Assembly: GCA_949130485.1 (NCBI GenBank)
Contig: OX422183.1
Location: 6,166,636-6,230,635, forward strand
DNA: 64,000 nucleotides
Direction: 5' to 3'
From: Agelas oroides
Lineage: Eukaryota; Porifera; Demospongiae; Agelasida; Agelasidae
The position numbers and the translations under genes were made by a program. The notes under the pieces were generated by a model that was not told the origin of the DNA, did not search any database, and was given only the letters and a program-made list of their open reading frames with translations. Shown here in pieces: positions 54,421 through 64,000 of this stretch. Numbering within the stretch: the stretch's first letter is position 1; each line of letters starts with the position of its first letter.

Positions 54421-55290
54421 TCCAAACTGAAATCCAGAAATCCACTGTGAAATCCAGAAATCCAGAAATCCACTATGAAATCCAGAAATCCAATCTGAAA
54501 TCCAGAAATCCACTCTGAAATCCAGAAATCCACTCTGAAATCCACTGAAATCCGGAAATCCACTCTAAAATCCGGAAATCCAATTCAGGATTCTATTAAA
54601 ATACTCCGCAAATATCCGTATACTTTACATTAATTACACTACAAGGACGTGCACGTGCACCGATTTTCTATGACGTAATAGAACGTCACCACAATGAATG
54701 ACCTTTGTACCCGGCCGATCTTCGCGGCCGGGTACAAAGGTCATTCTTCCAAGGTGATGTAATTGCAATTGTCCGATGTATTATGTATGACGAACATGCA
54801 GTACGGTATGAATATGTATGTGAACTAACACGCAGTATGCGTATGAATATGTATCACTATGACAATCAACGAACACACAGTATGCGTATGTATATGTATG
54901 ACAATCAACGAACACGCTGCCTATGCGCTATGTAGCGGTGAACTGCCTGTGACATTGTATTCTGTTAGCATATAGGCTGAGAGGAATGTGGTTCATGATT
55001 GTTCATGAGTATATTTTCGCTGTATCTTCAGAAATAGCGAAATCCAGAAATCCGCTTTGAAATCCAGAAATCCGCTTGAAATCCAGAAATCCACTTTGAA
55101 ATCCAGAAATCCACTTTGAAATCCAGAAATCCGCTTGAAATCCAGAAATCCACTTTGAAATCCAGAAATCCACTTTGAAATCCAGAAATCCACTTTGAAA
55201 TCCAGAAATCCACTTTGAAATCCAGAAATCCACTTTGAAATCCAGAAATCCAGAAATCCAAACTAAAATCCAGAAATCCACCTGAAATCC
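54421..55290. repeat. AAATCCAG minisatellite blocks
   Basis: Two blocks (54421-54590 and 55041-55290) of a 10-21 bp unit (GAAATCCAGAAATCCACTTT). The reverse-strand frames rich in FLDFWIS and WISGF come from this repeat. Confidence 0.93.
54696..54746. repeat. Perfect 22-bp hairpin
   Basis: GAATGACCTTTGTACCCGGC and its exact complement, separated by a 7-base loop (54718-54724). It lies between the two minisatellite blocks. Perhaps a tiny foldback element, since GTACCCGG recalls the CCCAG ends of the local family. Confidence 0.9.
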
Positions 55291-55620
55291 ACTGGATTTC
55301 GAAATCTCGTACGCCGAACCGCGCCGTGACGGACCCCTCGGTCTGGTGTCACAAGTCCAAATCCTTGGGCTAGCTCCAGAAGCGTGGAGCGGCCAATCAA
55401 ATCGCAGAGCAGCGTTTATTGGAATAATGCGGAAGCGAGAACTACTACTTCAATCGTACCGCTCAAAGCGTGTTATGATATTCATTATCCAACACTGAGC
55501 AATTTGTAATTCTACACTAACAATTACAAGGCTTCAACACTTCCGCAAGCCCAAGAATTCAGACTTGTGACACCAGACCCTTTCCTCGTGAGAGGGTTGG
55601 GTCTGGGCACGAGACTAGGG

Positions 55621-58230
55621 CAGAGGAGGTTGGACACACTTACGGACGTGCACGGAACTCCGTGTCACGTATGGTTAGTAAACATTGCAAGATCAGCGTG
55701 GCGACGGCTCTCGAAGTGCGTTTTTGTACCTGTCCTGTCGCGGGAACTAAAACCTGTAGGAGCATCACACTCGGTTCGCGGATAGTTGAGATGGGACCCT
55801 ACTGCTCCTGTGTATCTGTGGCGCTGGGGAGTCAAAACCTCGCAGCAAGAGCGAGTTAAACCCGGAGCGTGATTAGCATGACCTGGAGGACGGTACTTTG
55901 AACAGTTGTAGCTCCATAACGCAACGGGCTATGAAGCTCGGACTTGCGTTGGATGAAAGTAGAAAGACGGCTGATTCCAGTGATGTGGTGACACCCCCAT
56001 TGGTTTTGGAGCTACAGAGCTTTGAAAGTTGACAAGATTTGGGAAATGTGAAAATAGGCTACAATTTAGGAGCTCATATCTTCCGGTCAGATCATGCTAT
56101 TGTGACAGAACTTGCACCAAAATGAAGCCCTTTCCATGTACTTTGTGATGATCTCCACATTGTTGGTGACACCTCATACAGATTTGGAGTAATCCAGCTT
56201 TGAAGTTGACTATAATTGTGAAAGACGTAAATCTGGATAAAATTCAATCACCCGTATCTCCTCAACAAAGAATTCGAAGACAGTGGTAATGGGACTCACA
56301 CCAAAATGATGCATATTCTGTGTACTTTCTGGTAATATCAACATTGTTGGTGACACCCCATGAAGGTTTAGAGCTTTGAGGTCAACCATGATAGCGCAAT
56401 ATCCAAATATGGGTAAAATTTAACCACCTGACGGTGTATATCCTCTGAAAAAGAGACAGAAGTGATGGGACTCACACCAGATGGCTAAGAAGTCAACTAT
56501 GTTTGTGAAACCAACATCTTAGCCATAGGCTATGGAGTGAGACTACCAATATCATTGAGGAACGTGCATGCATGATGCATGAGACTTAACCTAATCTACA
56601 AATTTCTATGTGCCAGAATGCATTTATGTGTAAACCTACTGCAATCAAACATGAAATGACCTCATTCATAGGCCTTCCCTGCCTCCAGCATATTACCACA
56701 GGCCTTCTCCATTTGGAAATGACTAAACGTTTGATGTAGAGAAGGCATGAGAATGAGAGGCTATTAATAGAGTGTCGCCATTGAAGTGGAATCATAAAGT
56801 ATAATTATATCACTTTCACATTGTTGGCTATACTTGAGTAGATAATACTTTCACAAAGGTCCAAAAATAAATGGGACATCACCACTATGAGTAGGTATCA
56901 CCAGAAAGTACATAGACTGCGCATCTTTGTGTAAGTCCCATCACTGTCCTCAGAGATGTTTATTTTTATCAGCATGATTTCTGAGCAAGATGGCTTCAAA
57001 TTTCTATGATATGTCACAGAAAATCTGAATATCATCAGAAGGTATACAGAATGTGCTTCATTTTGGTGAGAGTCTCATCACCACTGTCTTCTTTGCTGAG
57101 CAGACACAGGTGATTGAGTTTTACCCATATTTTGATATTGCACGAACATAATTGACTTCAAAGCCGTATAGCTCCAAATTTGTATGGGATGTCACCAACA
57201 ATATGGATATCATCAGAATGTATATAGAATGTGCATCATTTTGGTGTGAGTCCCATCACCATTGTCTTCGAATTCTTTGTTGAGGAGATACGGGTGATCG
57301 AATTTTATCCAGATTTACGTCTTTCACAACTTCAAAGCTGGATTACTCCAAATCTGTATGGGGTGTCACCAACAGTGTGGAGATCATCACAAAGTACATG
57401 GAAAGGGCTTCAAGTTCTGTCACGATAGCATAATCTGACGGGAAGATATGGGCTCCTATTTACCACATATTTTGATATTGCACAAACATAGTTGACTTCA
57501 AAGCCGTATAGCTCCAAATTTGTATGGGATGTCACCAACAATATGGATATCATCAGAAAGTATATAGAATGTACATCATTTTGGTGTGAGTCCCATCACC
57601 ACTGTCTTCTTTGTTGAGGAGATATGGGTGATTGAATTTTATCCAGATTTACGTCTTTCACAATTATAGTCAACTTCAAAGCTGGATTACTCCAAATCTG
57701 TATGGGTCTCACCAACAGTGTGGAGATCGTCACAAATACATGGAAAGGGCTTCATTTTGGTGCAAGTTCTGTCACAATAGCATGATCTGACCGGAAGATA
57801 TGAGCTTCTAAATTGTAGTCAACTTTCAAAGCTCTGTAGCTCCAAAACCAATGGGGGTGTCACCACATCACTGGAATCAGCCGTCTTTCTACTTTCATCC
57901 AACGCAAGTCCGAGCTTCATAGCCCGTTGCGTTATGGAGCTACAACTGTTCAAAGTACCGTCCTCCAGGTCATGCTAATCACGCTCCGGGTTTAACTCGC
58001 TCTTGCTGCGAGGTTTTGACTCCCCAGCGCCACAGATACACAGGAGCAGTAGGGTCCCATCTCAACTATCCGCGAACCGAGTGTGATGCTCCTACAGGTT
58101 TTAGTTCCCGCGACAGGACAGGTACAAAAACGCACTTCGAGAGCCGTCGCCACGCTGATCTTGCAATGTTTACTAACCATACGTGACACGGAGTTCCGTG
58201 CACGTCCGTAAGCGTGTCCAACCTCCTCTG
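55621..58230. mobile_element. 2.6-kb foldback element with very long inverted arms
   Basis: Ends CAGAGGAGGTTGGACAC and GTGTCCAACCTCCTCTG. The arms (about 55621-56350 and 57500-58230) are nearly identical inverted copies in the outer 400 bp, then diverge. Inner parts repeat a block with GTGACACC and CATCATTTTGGTGTGAG several times. GGGTCTGGG lies at 58231-58239 and, once the 54324 insertion is removed, directly left of the element (54309-54317): a 9-bp target duplication. No coding. 9 bp and long arms suggest a Mutator-type foldback. Confidence 0.85.
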
Positions 58231-58239
58231 GGGTCTGGG

Positions 58240-58312
58240 TAGCCTCGAACCCAGGCTTTCCGTTCCGGATTTTGTCTCGCAGCTTTGGAGAAAAATCGGA
58301 GGGAAAGCCTAG
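58240..58312. repeat. TAGCCTCG foldback fragment
   Basis: TAGCCTCGAACCCAGGCTTTCC pairs loosely with GGAAAGCCTA at 58302-58311. A degenerate member of the local foldback family. Confidence 0.6.
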
Positions 58313-58561
58313 ACGGATTTCTCACGTGATACGGTGGCACCGTGACGACAATCTACCAGCCGCGGGGGCAACACGTCACACGGAATGTTGTGTTATTGTG
58401 TCTGAGGCCGAGGAAAGAAGATGCAAGACTAAATCTAAGTCCATGGCGAAAGAGTTACCTGGCGTGCGGGCTCTTTGTTCATCAAGCGTAGCTGTACAGC
58501 AGCCGACTGGATATTTTAGTAGTCACGCTTTTCCAAAATACTGAAGGTTATACATGGGTAG

Positions 58562-59250
58562 CAGTGGCGGATCGATAAATTTAGAAAGGGGGGTTCAGTC
58601 ATCGGCGCGAAGCGCGCCGGAAATTTTTAGGGTTGCCACGCCCACTTTCGGTCACGTGAACGCATTCAAACTGGAAGGCCGAACCGAGGGGTCCGTCACA
58701 AAAGAAATCTCGTACACTGTCCGATATTGTTCTTTTAGTTAACTATGACTTTAACTAAATACATTTTAGTATGGCCTTTTTAAAAATTTAGTTAACCAAA
58801 ACTTCAACTAACTAAAAATTTTTGCCAAGCTGGGAACTATAACTAAAATATCCAAGAACATACAAGAAGAAACCTGTCTGCAGAAATCCAAACTGAAATC
58901 CAGAAATCCAAACTGAATCCAGAAATCCACTGTGAAATCCAGAAATCCACTCTGAAATCCGAAATCCACGTGAAATCCAGTGGATTTCGAAATCTCGTAC
59001 GCCGAGGCGCGCCGTGGCGGACTCCTCGGGCCGAACTGAATATCTCGAAGCAACTCGAGGCCTAGTCAAACGTCTGGAGATCAGTAAGGAACTGATACGT
59101 GAGTGTCTAACTGTGCCTGGTTGTTGTTGCTGCATGCCACTGCTGCATAATCATTTGATGGACTCGTGCAGTTATGTACGCAAAATACATTACTAGCCGC
59201 CAAAGGGGGGTGCATTTGCACCCCCCTTACCCCCCCTAAATCCGCCACTG
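58562..59250. mobile_element. TIR element, family 2, 5-bp target duplication, with a nested element
   Basis: Ends CAGTGGCGGATC and AAATCCGCCACTG; GGTAG flanks both (58557-58561 and 59251-59255). G-rich and C-rich runs lie just inside the ends, as in the 10627 element. Another element is inserted within it at 58685. No transposase. Confidence 0.88.
58685..59028. mobile_element. hAT-like element with minisatellite interior, copy 2
   Basis: Ends CGAGGGGTCCGTCAC and GTGGCGGACTCCTCG (two changes); GGCCGAAC flanks both sides (58677-58684 and 59029-59036). It has the same subterminal AAATCTCGTAC and a shorter run of AAATCCAG repeats (58883-58985) as the 54376 copy. 344 bp. Confidence 0.92.
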
Positions 59251-59387
59251 GGTAGTGGTGTGGGCACGAGACTATGCCATAACCACGCAACTTTATGGCA
59301 ATTGAAGTGTAACTCAGGCGAGTCATCGTATGGTCGTTTCTCGGAACCTCTTTCCTTCGGAATCATCGGCACTGCCACAAAAACTAT

Positions 59388-60265
59388 CTCTTGGGAGCTG
59401 CAGATTTAGCGCTACAGATATGAAGCTGCAGTTAGATGTGCGCTGCGTCGGAGTAGCTACGTGCTCTTGGGAGCTGCAGATTTAGCGCTACAGATAGCGA
59501 TGTCTGAGTCTCCAGAAGTATGCCAGTTTTCGTCTACAGAGGCTATATCTACACATTGCTACAACGTATCTGCATCAAATTGAGTACAAAGGTTTCTTAG
59601 ATGCTTAGGTACATTTGCATTTACTAATTTTGTGAAAATGTCTGCCTTAGTCAAGAATGCATGCACTTTTTCGTCATATTTCATCCTTTTTCTGTGTATT
59701 TTTGAGGTAATAACAGACTTTGTACTTTTGCTCACAATGACTTTCAATATTCAACAATGAACAACCATTTTTGCATACCAGACTGGTTGTCCAAGGGGAC
59801 AGTGCAGGTTTTTGATTGCAACTTTGATCCAACTCCTACGGAAATGCTACTATTTACAACCGAAAAACGCCGTTTTTTAAGCGTTTATCAAGCCTAGTGC
59901 AGGCATTACACTAGATATTCAAAGTGAACAACCTTGACTGGACTGAATAGGTACTGACTAACCTTCACAGCGAGTTTCATCTCAATTGGACTTGCAGTCG
60001 CTTGCGGAACGTGTACCGGACGCATAATCACGCAAAAACGACGTATAAATTTTCTGCAAATCACTTGCATTTCTAAGCTCATACAACCTGCTATGTGGAC
60101 TCAAAGTTATTGATATTGGTACCCTTAGAATCGCCATTTCATGCTCTTTTCAAAAATTATAGTTGTTAATGTGATAAATGAATTTCAATTTTTAACCCGA
60201 TATCGCTACTACAGATTTGCAGGATATGAAGCTGCAGTTAGATGTGCGCTGCGTCGGAGTAGCTA
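59388..60265. repeat. Split tandem repeat around dispersed repeat copy B
   Basis: A 33-bp unit (TTGGGAGCTGCAGATTTAGC...) and a 43-bp unit (TGAAGCTGCAGTTAGATGTG...) alternate at 59388-59496. The 43-bp unit returns at about 60219-60262. In between (59545-60200) lies copy B of the repeat at 2870-3545, which seems to have split the tandem repeat. Confidence 0.75.
59545..60200. repeat. Dispersed 0.67-kb repeat, copy B
   Basis: Aligns in order with 2870-3545. Shared blocks: TTTATCAAGCCTAGTGCAGG, ACTGAATAGGTAC, CCTTCACAGCGAGTTTCAT and TTAGAATCGCCATTTCATGC. No shared coding frame. Confidence 0.75.
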
Positions 60266-60446
60266 CGTGCGCTAAGTGCGCGGTAAACCTCCGCGTTCAC
60301 GGTTGCTCAGTCCCACACCATGCAAACCTTCATCACTAGTGCAAGCTAATGATGCAAATTTCAATGCCTACATGTAGCGGACTAGAAAGAAACTCCCCCA
60401 TGAACATCTGGACTTGTTGCTACGTAAATAGAAAGTACGTAGGGTA

Positions 60447-60673
60447 GGGCGGGGTAATTCGGAACGCGGGGTAATTGGTGGTTCCGCACGGACTGGAATT
60501 CAGGCCTTGTTTCCAAAAAATTTTTTAACCATTCCTAACCATCTTTGGTATGCAAAGCTGCAAGTCCTGAAAGCACCTGCCACTGAAATTTTTACACCTG
60601 CAAGGCTTGTAGTGTTTGAGATAGAGCTCCGTGAACTTAGATGAACGGAAGTGCGTTCCGAATTACTCCGCCC
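60447..60673. mobile_element. 227-bp MITE, TA target site
   Basis: Ends GGGCGGGGTAATTCGGAACG and CGTTCCGAATTACTCCGCCC, inverted with one mismatch. TA flanks both ends (60445-60446 and 60674-60675). Tc1/mariner-like. No gene. Confidence 0.9.
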
Positions 60674-60675
60674 TA

Positions 60676-61394
60676 TACCTTGTATCTTTTACGCATATGA
60701 GTAGAAAATACAACTTACTCAGTCTGTGACGGTGCCGAAAACTCCACAAGTCATTTTCACTTCCGAGCTGCTACCTGCACCGTTTGCATCAACCGTTCCA
60801 CACTAGTGAGTTGAATTGTGATTTTTCACATATACGTTGTTGGTTCCCAGACCCTTCCTGCATGGGGAGGGCGAGAAAGGGGTGAATAACTCTACCCCAT
60901 GCAACGCGGATCCACGGCTGCGTTCTTACCATCAGTGTTGATGAAGGAAAAACGTGAATGCCAAGTAGGTGTGAGTCGTGAATAACATTCTGTGTGTCTG
61001 GCTACAGACGGTTGCAAGTAGCTTGTCTAATTAGCAGGTGGGTGATAGGTTGTCCAAGGCATACTTGGAGCTAAACTAATTTTGCAGGCCATATTCCTTT
61101 TTGTAGGATGGTAGTAACCTCGTTCTCAAGCTCTCCCCGCGCGTGCAAACAAAGTATTGCAAGCGATGGAAAGCTGGGCGGGGCCTGGGAACGAGGCTAG
61201 GATGGGAGGGAGCCTGGGAAAACACTTTCCTCCTCTACATGAGGGTTCAGTAATTGAGCCTACCCATGCATATCAGGTAGTGTGTATGGTACTAGGATAA
61301 TGAGGTTACATGTAACACATTGAATCAGATTTGTATGCAGATGAGATGAAGTTGCTAAACACTTGGAGGAAGTGATACAATGGTTGTTACAGAC
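60676..61394. other. Intergenic with a foldback fragment
   Basis: At 61117-61201, TAACCTCGTTCTCAAGCTCTCC and GGGCCTGGGAACGAGGCTA form a diverged TAGCCTCG-family element. Nothing else is recognised. Confidence 0.5.
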
Positions 61395-62237
61395 AGTCTA
61401 CTTCCGGGGGTTAAGTTTGTCCATCTGTTGGAGGATTGAATCCCGTTGCTCTTCATACTGCTCGGGAGTCAGAACTCCAATTTCTACAAGTGAATGCAGC
61501 TCCTTTATCTGTGGATATAAGTTGTCTTCAACTGAGCAGCCCTTACAGGTGTAATGACAGGGCTCCCAGATATGCGCTGTGGTGGAGTTGATGAACCAGC
61601 ACTCTTGTGAGCACTACTGTTAGATGACTCACTACATGGTGGCTGCAAAGCCGCAGCAAGTGATGTGGCAAGTGTAGTCACTGCTGTAGTGAGGACATCA
61701 CTAGACCCTGATTTTCTAACACCATGAGCACGTCCTTGCATAGCAGAAAAGAAAGAGCCTTGGGGATGTTCATCATAACTTGAATTTTGGTTAACATTAA
61801 TAGCTTCTGCCCACAGGCGATACTGGGGCCCTGTATATTTGTCACCATGCTGTGCATTTAGCTTTTGAAAGATCTCCTGAACATGTGCATTTTTTTCTTC
61901 AGACAGAGATTTCCTCCGACATTTTATTAAAGTAGATGATGAATTTTTCTGCATCCCATCGCTATCCGAATCAGACTGTTCATCTGATTCTACAGCTCAC
62001 ATGCACTCTCCCAGGTGAACATTCATACCACAATGTAATTGTACTTCCACTATGCAATTTCCCCAAAATTTCTGAATAGTCATCACCTGTACGTATCCAT
62101 ACACGTTTATTGCCTCTGAAGTACCATAATTCCATGTTTTTAGCTTCTCCACAAACCTTGTTCCCGAACTCATGCACAAAAAACTGACTGCATTTTGCAC
62201 ACAAATTAATTACACCATGTGTGTGAGCAGTGCACAC
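61395..62237 (-). pseudogene. Unrecognised gene, inverted copy (left), with SHOCT-like tail
   Basis: Pieces in order: FVHEFGNKVCGEAKNMELWY, then GNKRVWIRTGDDYSEILGKL and HSGSTITLWYECSPGRV (62237-61980); KCRRKSLSEEKNAHVQEIFQ, then GPQYRLWAEAI and a Ser-rich linker (61954-61505). After a slip near 61545, LYPQIKELHSLVEIGVLTPE, then QYEEQRDSILQQMDKL, stop about 61395. The tail resembles short C-terminal (SHOCT-type) helical modules. Relative to the right copy about 340 bp holding the 5' part is missing. I do not know the function; the flanking inverted copy suggests it belongs to a mobile element. Confidence 0.5.
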
Positions 62238-62330
62238 TATCCAGATTAACTAATTAATTTAGTGACAATCCAGAGGCTTCTTGCAGCTGCTGAGCTCAAG
62301 TTCAGAACTCAGGGTTACACAAACGTATAG
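61900..62330 (-). repeat. Left inverted arm of the 61.9-64 kb element
   Basis: Matches, as reverse complement, 63205-63340 and 63690-64000. Shared blocks include CAATCCAGAGGCTTCTTGCA, GAACTCAGGGT and the coding segments listed for both gene copies. The right arm runs past the window end. Confidence 0.85.
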
Positions 62331-62469
62331 CATGAAGATTCAGTATCAGTTATTTTTCATTACCATAGATGCCCATCCTGTCCTGAATGGAAGACGAGGG
62401 TTCTGATCTGGCATATATCTTGTGAATAAACAGGCACATGGGTGAGCAAATCTACACTTTGTCGTGAAG

Positions 62470-63101
62470 CCAAAAGGATGGGACAAAAAGATGAGAATAG
62501 CAACTCAGAGGAGTGACCTTGCTCGAGCTCACTTTATGGTTCAAGTTGAAAATATGAGTGCTGATACCTTTATATGGGTTGATGAAACTGGCTCAGACAA
62601 GCGGAATGCTCTTAGAAAGTATGCTTACAGCCTGTGAGGTGTTACACCCATCAACTACTGCCTCTACACTTCAGGTAGGTGAATATCTGCAATTTCTGCT
62701 ATTTCAACAAGAGGGGTTGAAGATGTTTATCTCGCAGGAGGTGTCAACGGTGATACGTTCTGTGCTTTTATTGAAAAGTGCTTGCTACCTGTTCTAATGC
62801 CCTTCAATGGGTCTAACCCCGTTCCATTGTTGTCATTGACAATGCTTCAATCCATCACATTGACAAAGTCGTACAATTGGTCAGTGGTGTTGGCGCCCTG
62901 CTGTGGTTCCTTCCCCCGTACAGTCTGGACTTAAATCCTATAGAACCAGTTTTTAGCCAAGTGAAATCCTACTTAAACAATAATAGTGTAGCATACAGGA
63001 TTTGTGATAATCCACGTCTTTTTGTACATGCAGAATTTACATCTGTCACACAAGAACACTGCCTAGGGCATATTGAGCATGCAGGTTACAAACTGCACTA
63101 G
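62470..63101 (+). pseudogene. IS630/Tc1-like DDE transposase, broken
   Basis: Read across three frames: RSDLARAHFMVQVENM, then TFIWVDETGSDKRNALRKYA (first D), a TGA, GVTPINYCLYTSGR, NGDTFCAFIEKCLLPVLMPF, then IVVIDNASIHHIDKVVQLVS (second D). Last comes LWFLPPYSLDLNPIEPVFSQ (E). The second D and the E are about 35 residues apart, as in Tc1/IS630 families. At least one stop (near 62633) and two slips (about 62670 and 62820) break it. The N-terminal DNA-binding part is missing. It sits between inverted arms carrying another gene. Confidence 0.8.
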
Positions 63102-63393
63102 TCATGCCTGAACATGGTTACTTACTATTATTGTTTTCGTTTGATCTTGGCAACTGAGTCTAATCCATGAAGTACATGTAAATACAATTTGTTGTACACA
63201 TCAACATGCTATGTTACCCTGAGTTCTGAATTTGAGCTGAGCAGCTGCAAGAAGCCTCTGGATTGTCACTAGTTACTCTAGATAGTGTGCACATGCTCAC
63301 ACACGTGGTGTAATTAATGTGTGTGTAAAACGCGGTCAGCTGTATAGCTAGTTTGTTGACAGTTTAGAGAGTTAGGCTAGTTGCTGATGGTGA

Positions 63394-64000
63394 GATGGAT
63401 CCCTACGCCAGACCATATACTACGACCAAACCTATTTTGCTAGTAACTACCAACCTGGTCCTGCCATATCAGTAACAAATTATGCGGTAAACCGGGCCAG
63501 TTACGCATCCAGACCTAGATCAGCTCAGACTCCAAGCCAGTAGTTTGAAACTGGACATGGAAGCATACTAACGCCGCTGATAGATGATGAGGACCTGGAC
63601 TCTGATGACCATGATGTGCTGAGCTGACTATCAAAGTGTTTAGAAGGGGGAGTGGAGGGAAAAATTATGTTGTGCGAAGTGTTCAGACAGCCAATATTTC
63701 AAATGATACTGCTTTCAGAGAGTTTGTTGTGCATGAGTTTGGGAACAAGGTTTGTGGAGAAGCTAAGAACATGGAATTATGGTACTTCAAAGGCAATAAA
63801 CGTGTATGGATACGTACAGGTGATGACTATTCAGAAATTTTGGGGAAATTGCGTAGTGGAAGTACAATTACATTGTGGTGTGAATGTTCACCTGGGAGAG
63901 TGTGAGCTGTAGAATCAGATGAACTTTCTGATTCGGATAGTGATGGGACGCAGAAAAATTCATCATCTACATTAAAACGTCAGAGGAAGTCTCTGTCTGA
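63394..64000 (+). CDS. Unrecognised gene, right copy, runs off the window
   Basis: From ATG at about 63394 (MDPYARPYTTTKP), with slips. The likely sense continues as NYQPGPAISVTNYAVNRASY, an acidic DDEDLDSDDHDVLS, then TANISNDTAFREFVVHEFGN, GEAKNMELWYFKGNKRVWIR and LRSGSTITLWCECSPG. It reaches the Lys/Arg-rich end at 64000. Coordinates are approximate because frames change near 63465 and 63600. This is the more complete version of the gene at 61395-62237; its 3' end is outside the window. Confidence 0.45.

Larger units (their letters stand above)
54376..55340. mobile_element. hAT-like element with minisatellite interior, copy 1
   Basis: Perfect 15-bp ends CGAGGGGTCCGTCAC and GTGACGGACCCCTCG; GTCTGGTG flanks both sides (54368-54375 and 55341-55348). 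Inside each end lies AAATCTCGTAC, then long runs of a GAAATCCAGAAATCCACTTT unit (54421-54590, 55041-55290). 965 bp, no transposase. A second copy is at 58685. Confidence 0.92.
54324..55617. mobile_element. TAGTCTCG-family element, split by a later insertion
   Basis: Ends TAGTCTCGTGCCCAGACCCC and GGGTCTGGGCACGAGACTA are inverted. GGGCAGAGG flanks both sides (54315-54323 and 55618-55626). A second pair of arms (GGTCTGGTGTCACAAGTCC and its inverse at 55549-55570) also belongs to it. It contains the 54376 element. Without that insertion its own length is about 320 bp. Confidence 0.85.

Noticed and set aside
54993..55281. Aromatic-rich frames (FLDFWIS, WISGF repeats)
   Set aside because: Translation of the AAATCCAG minisatellite; three overlapping frames look equally protein-like.
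55662..58189. Identical 65-codon frames on opposite strands (55662 and 57992)
   Set aside because: They are the two arms of the foldback element, with no domain and no constraint visible.

Overview
This is eukaryotic, almost certainly metazoan DNA. Genes are split by short GT-AG introns, coding density is low, and roughly three quarters of the window looks like repeats or decayed mobile elements. The two clearest host genes encode a Roc-COR GTPase with a death domain and a Pro/Tyr-rich protein with a death domain. That pairing, with Helentron, MULE and hAT-like elements, fits an early-branching animal such as a sponge or cnidarian. The taxon is my inference and is not proven here. I saw no rRNA, tRNA or CRISPR array.

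Layout. 1-3.6 kb: hairpin MITE, tandem duplication and copy A of a dispersed 0.67-kb repeat. 3.68-8.85 kb: a nearly full-length but frameshifted Helentron (OTU, HUH Rep, Pif1 helicase, endonuclease). 9.1-10.2 kb: broken RPA-like OB-fold gene. 10.6-12.4 kb: TIR element and a Helentron-end fragment. 13.6-17.2 kb: spliced, broken MULE transposase. 18.3 kb: GATA microsatellite. 18.5-23.7 kb (minus): large intronless transposon-type gene ending in a tesmin/TSO1-like CXC domain, in four pieces. 24-29 kb: MITEs and low-complexity tracts. 29.5-34.1 kb (minus): the two death-domain genes. 35.1-37.6 kb: a possible bidirectional promoter, a candidate 45-residue two-exon gene and nested TIR elements. 37.56-49.95 kb: about 29 copies of a ~402-bp tandem unit that starts inside the last exon of that candidate gene and is interrupted by a 0.93-kb non-autonomous Helentron-like element. 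50.5-52.3 kb: diverged copies of the unit and a Gln/Pro-rich gene fragment (minus). 52.4-60.7 kb: nested TIR and foldback elements whose target duplications give an insertion order. 61.4-64 kb: an IS630/Tc1-like transposase flanked by inverted copies of an unrecognised gene with a SHOCT-like tail.

The host genes suggest innate immune or cell-death signalling (Roc-COR-death and a neighbouring death-domain protein on the same strand). Every transposase-type gene visible carries frameshifts, stops or deletions, so these copies look inactive, though some terminal structures (perfect target duplications, an empty-site comparator) look young. The most unusual structure is the 12-kb array: each unit keeps a terminal-exon-like reading frame on the plus strand and intron-like splice signals on the minus strand.
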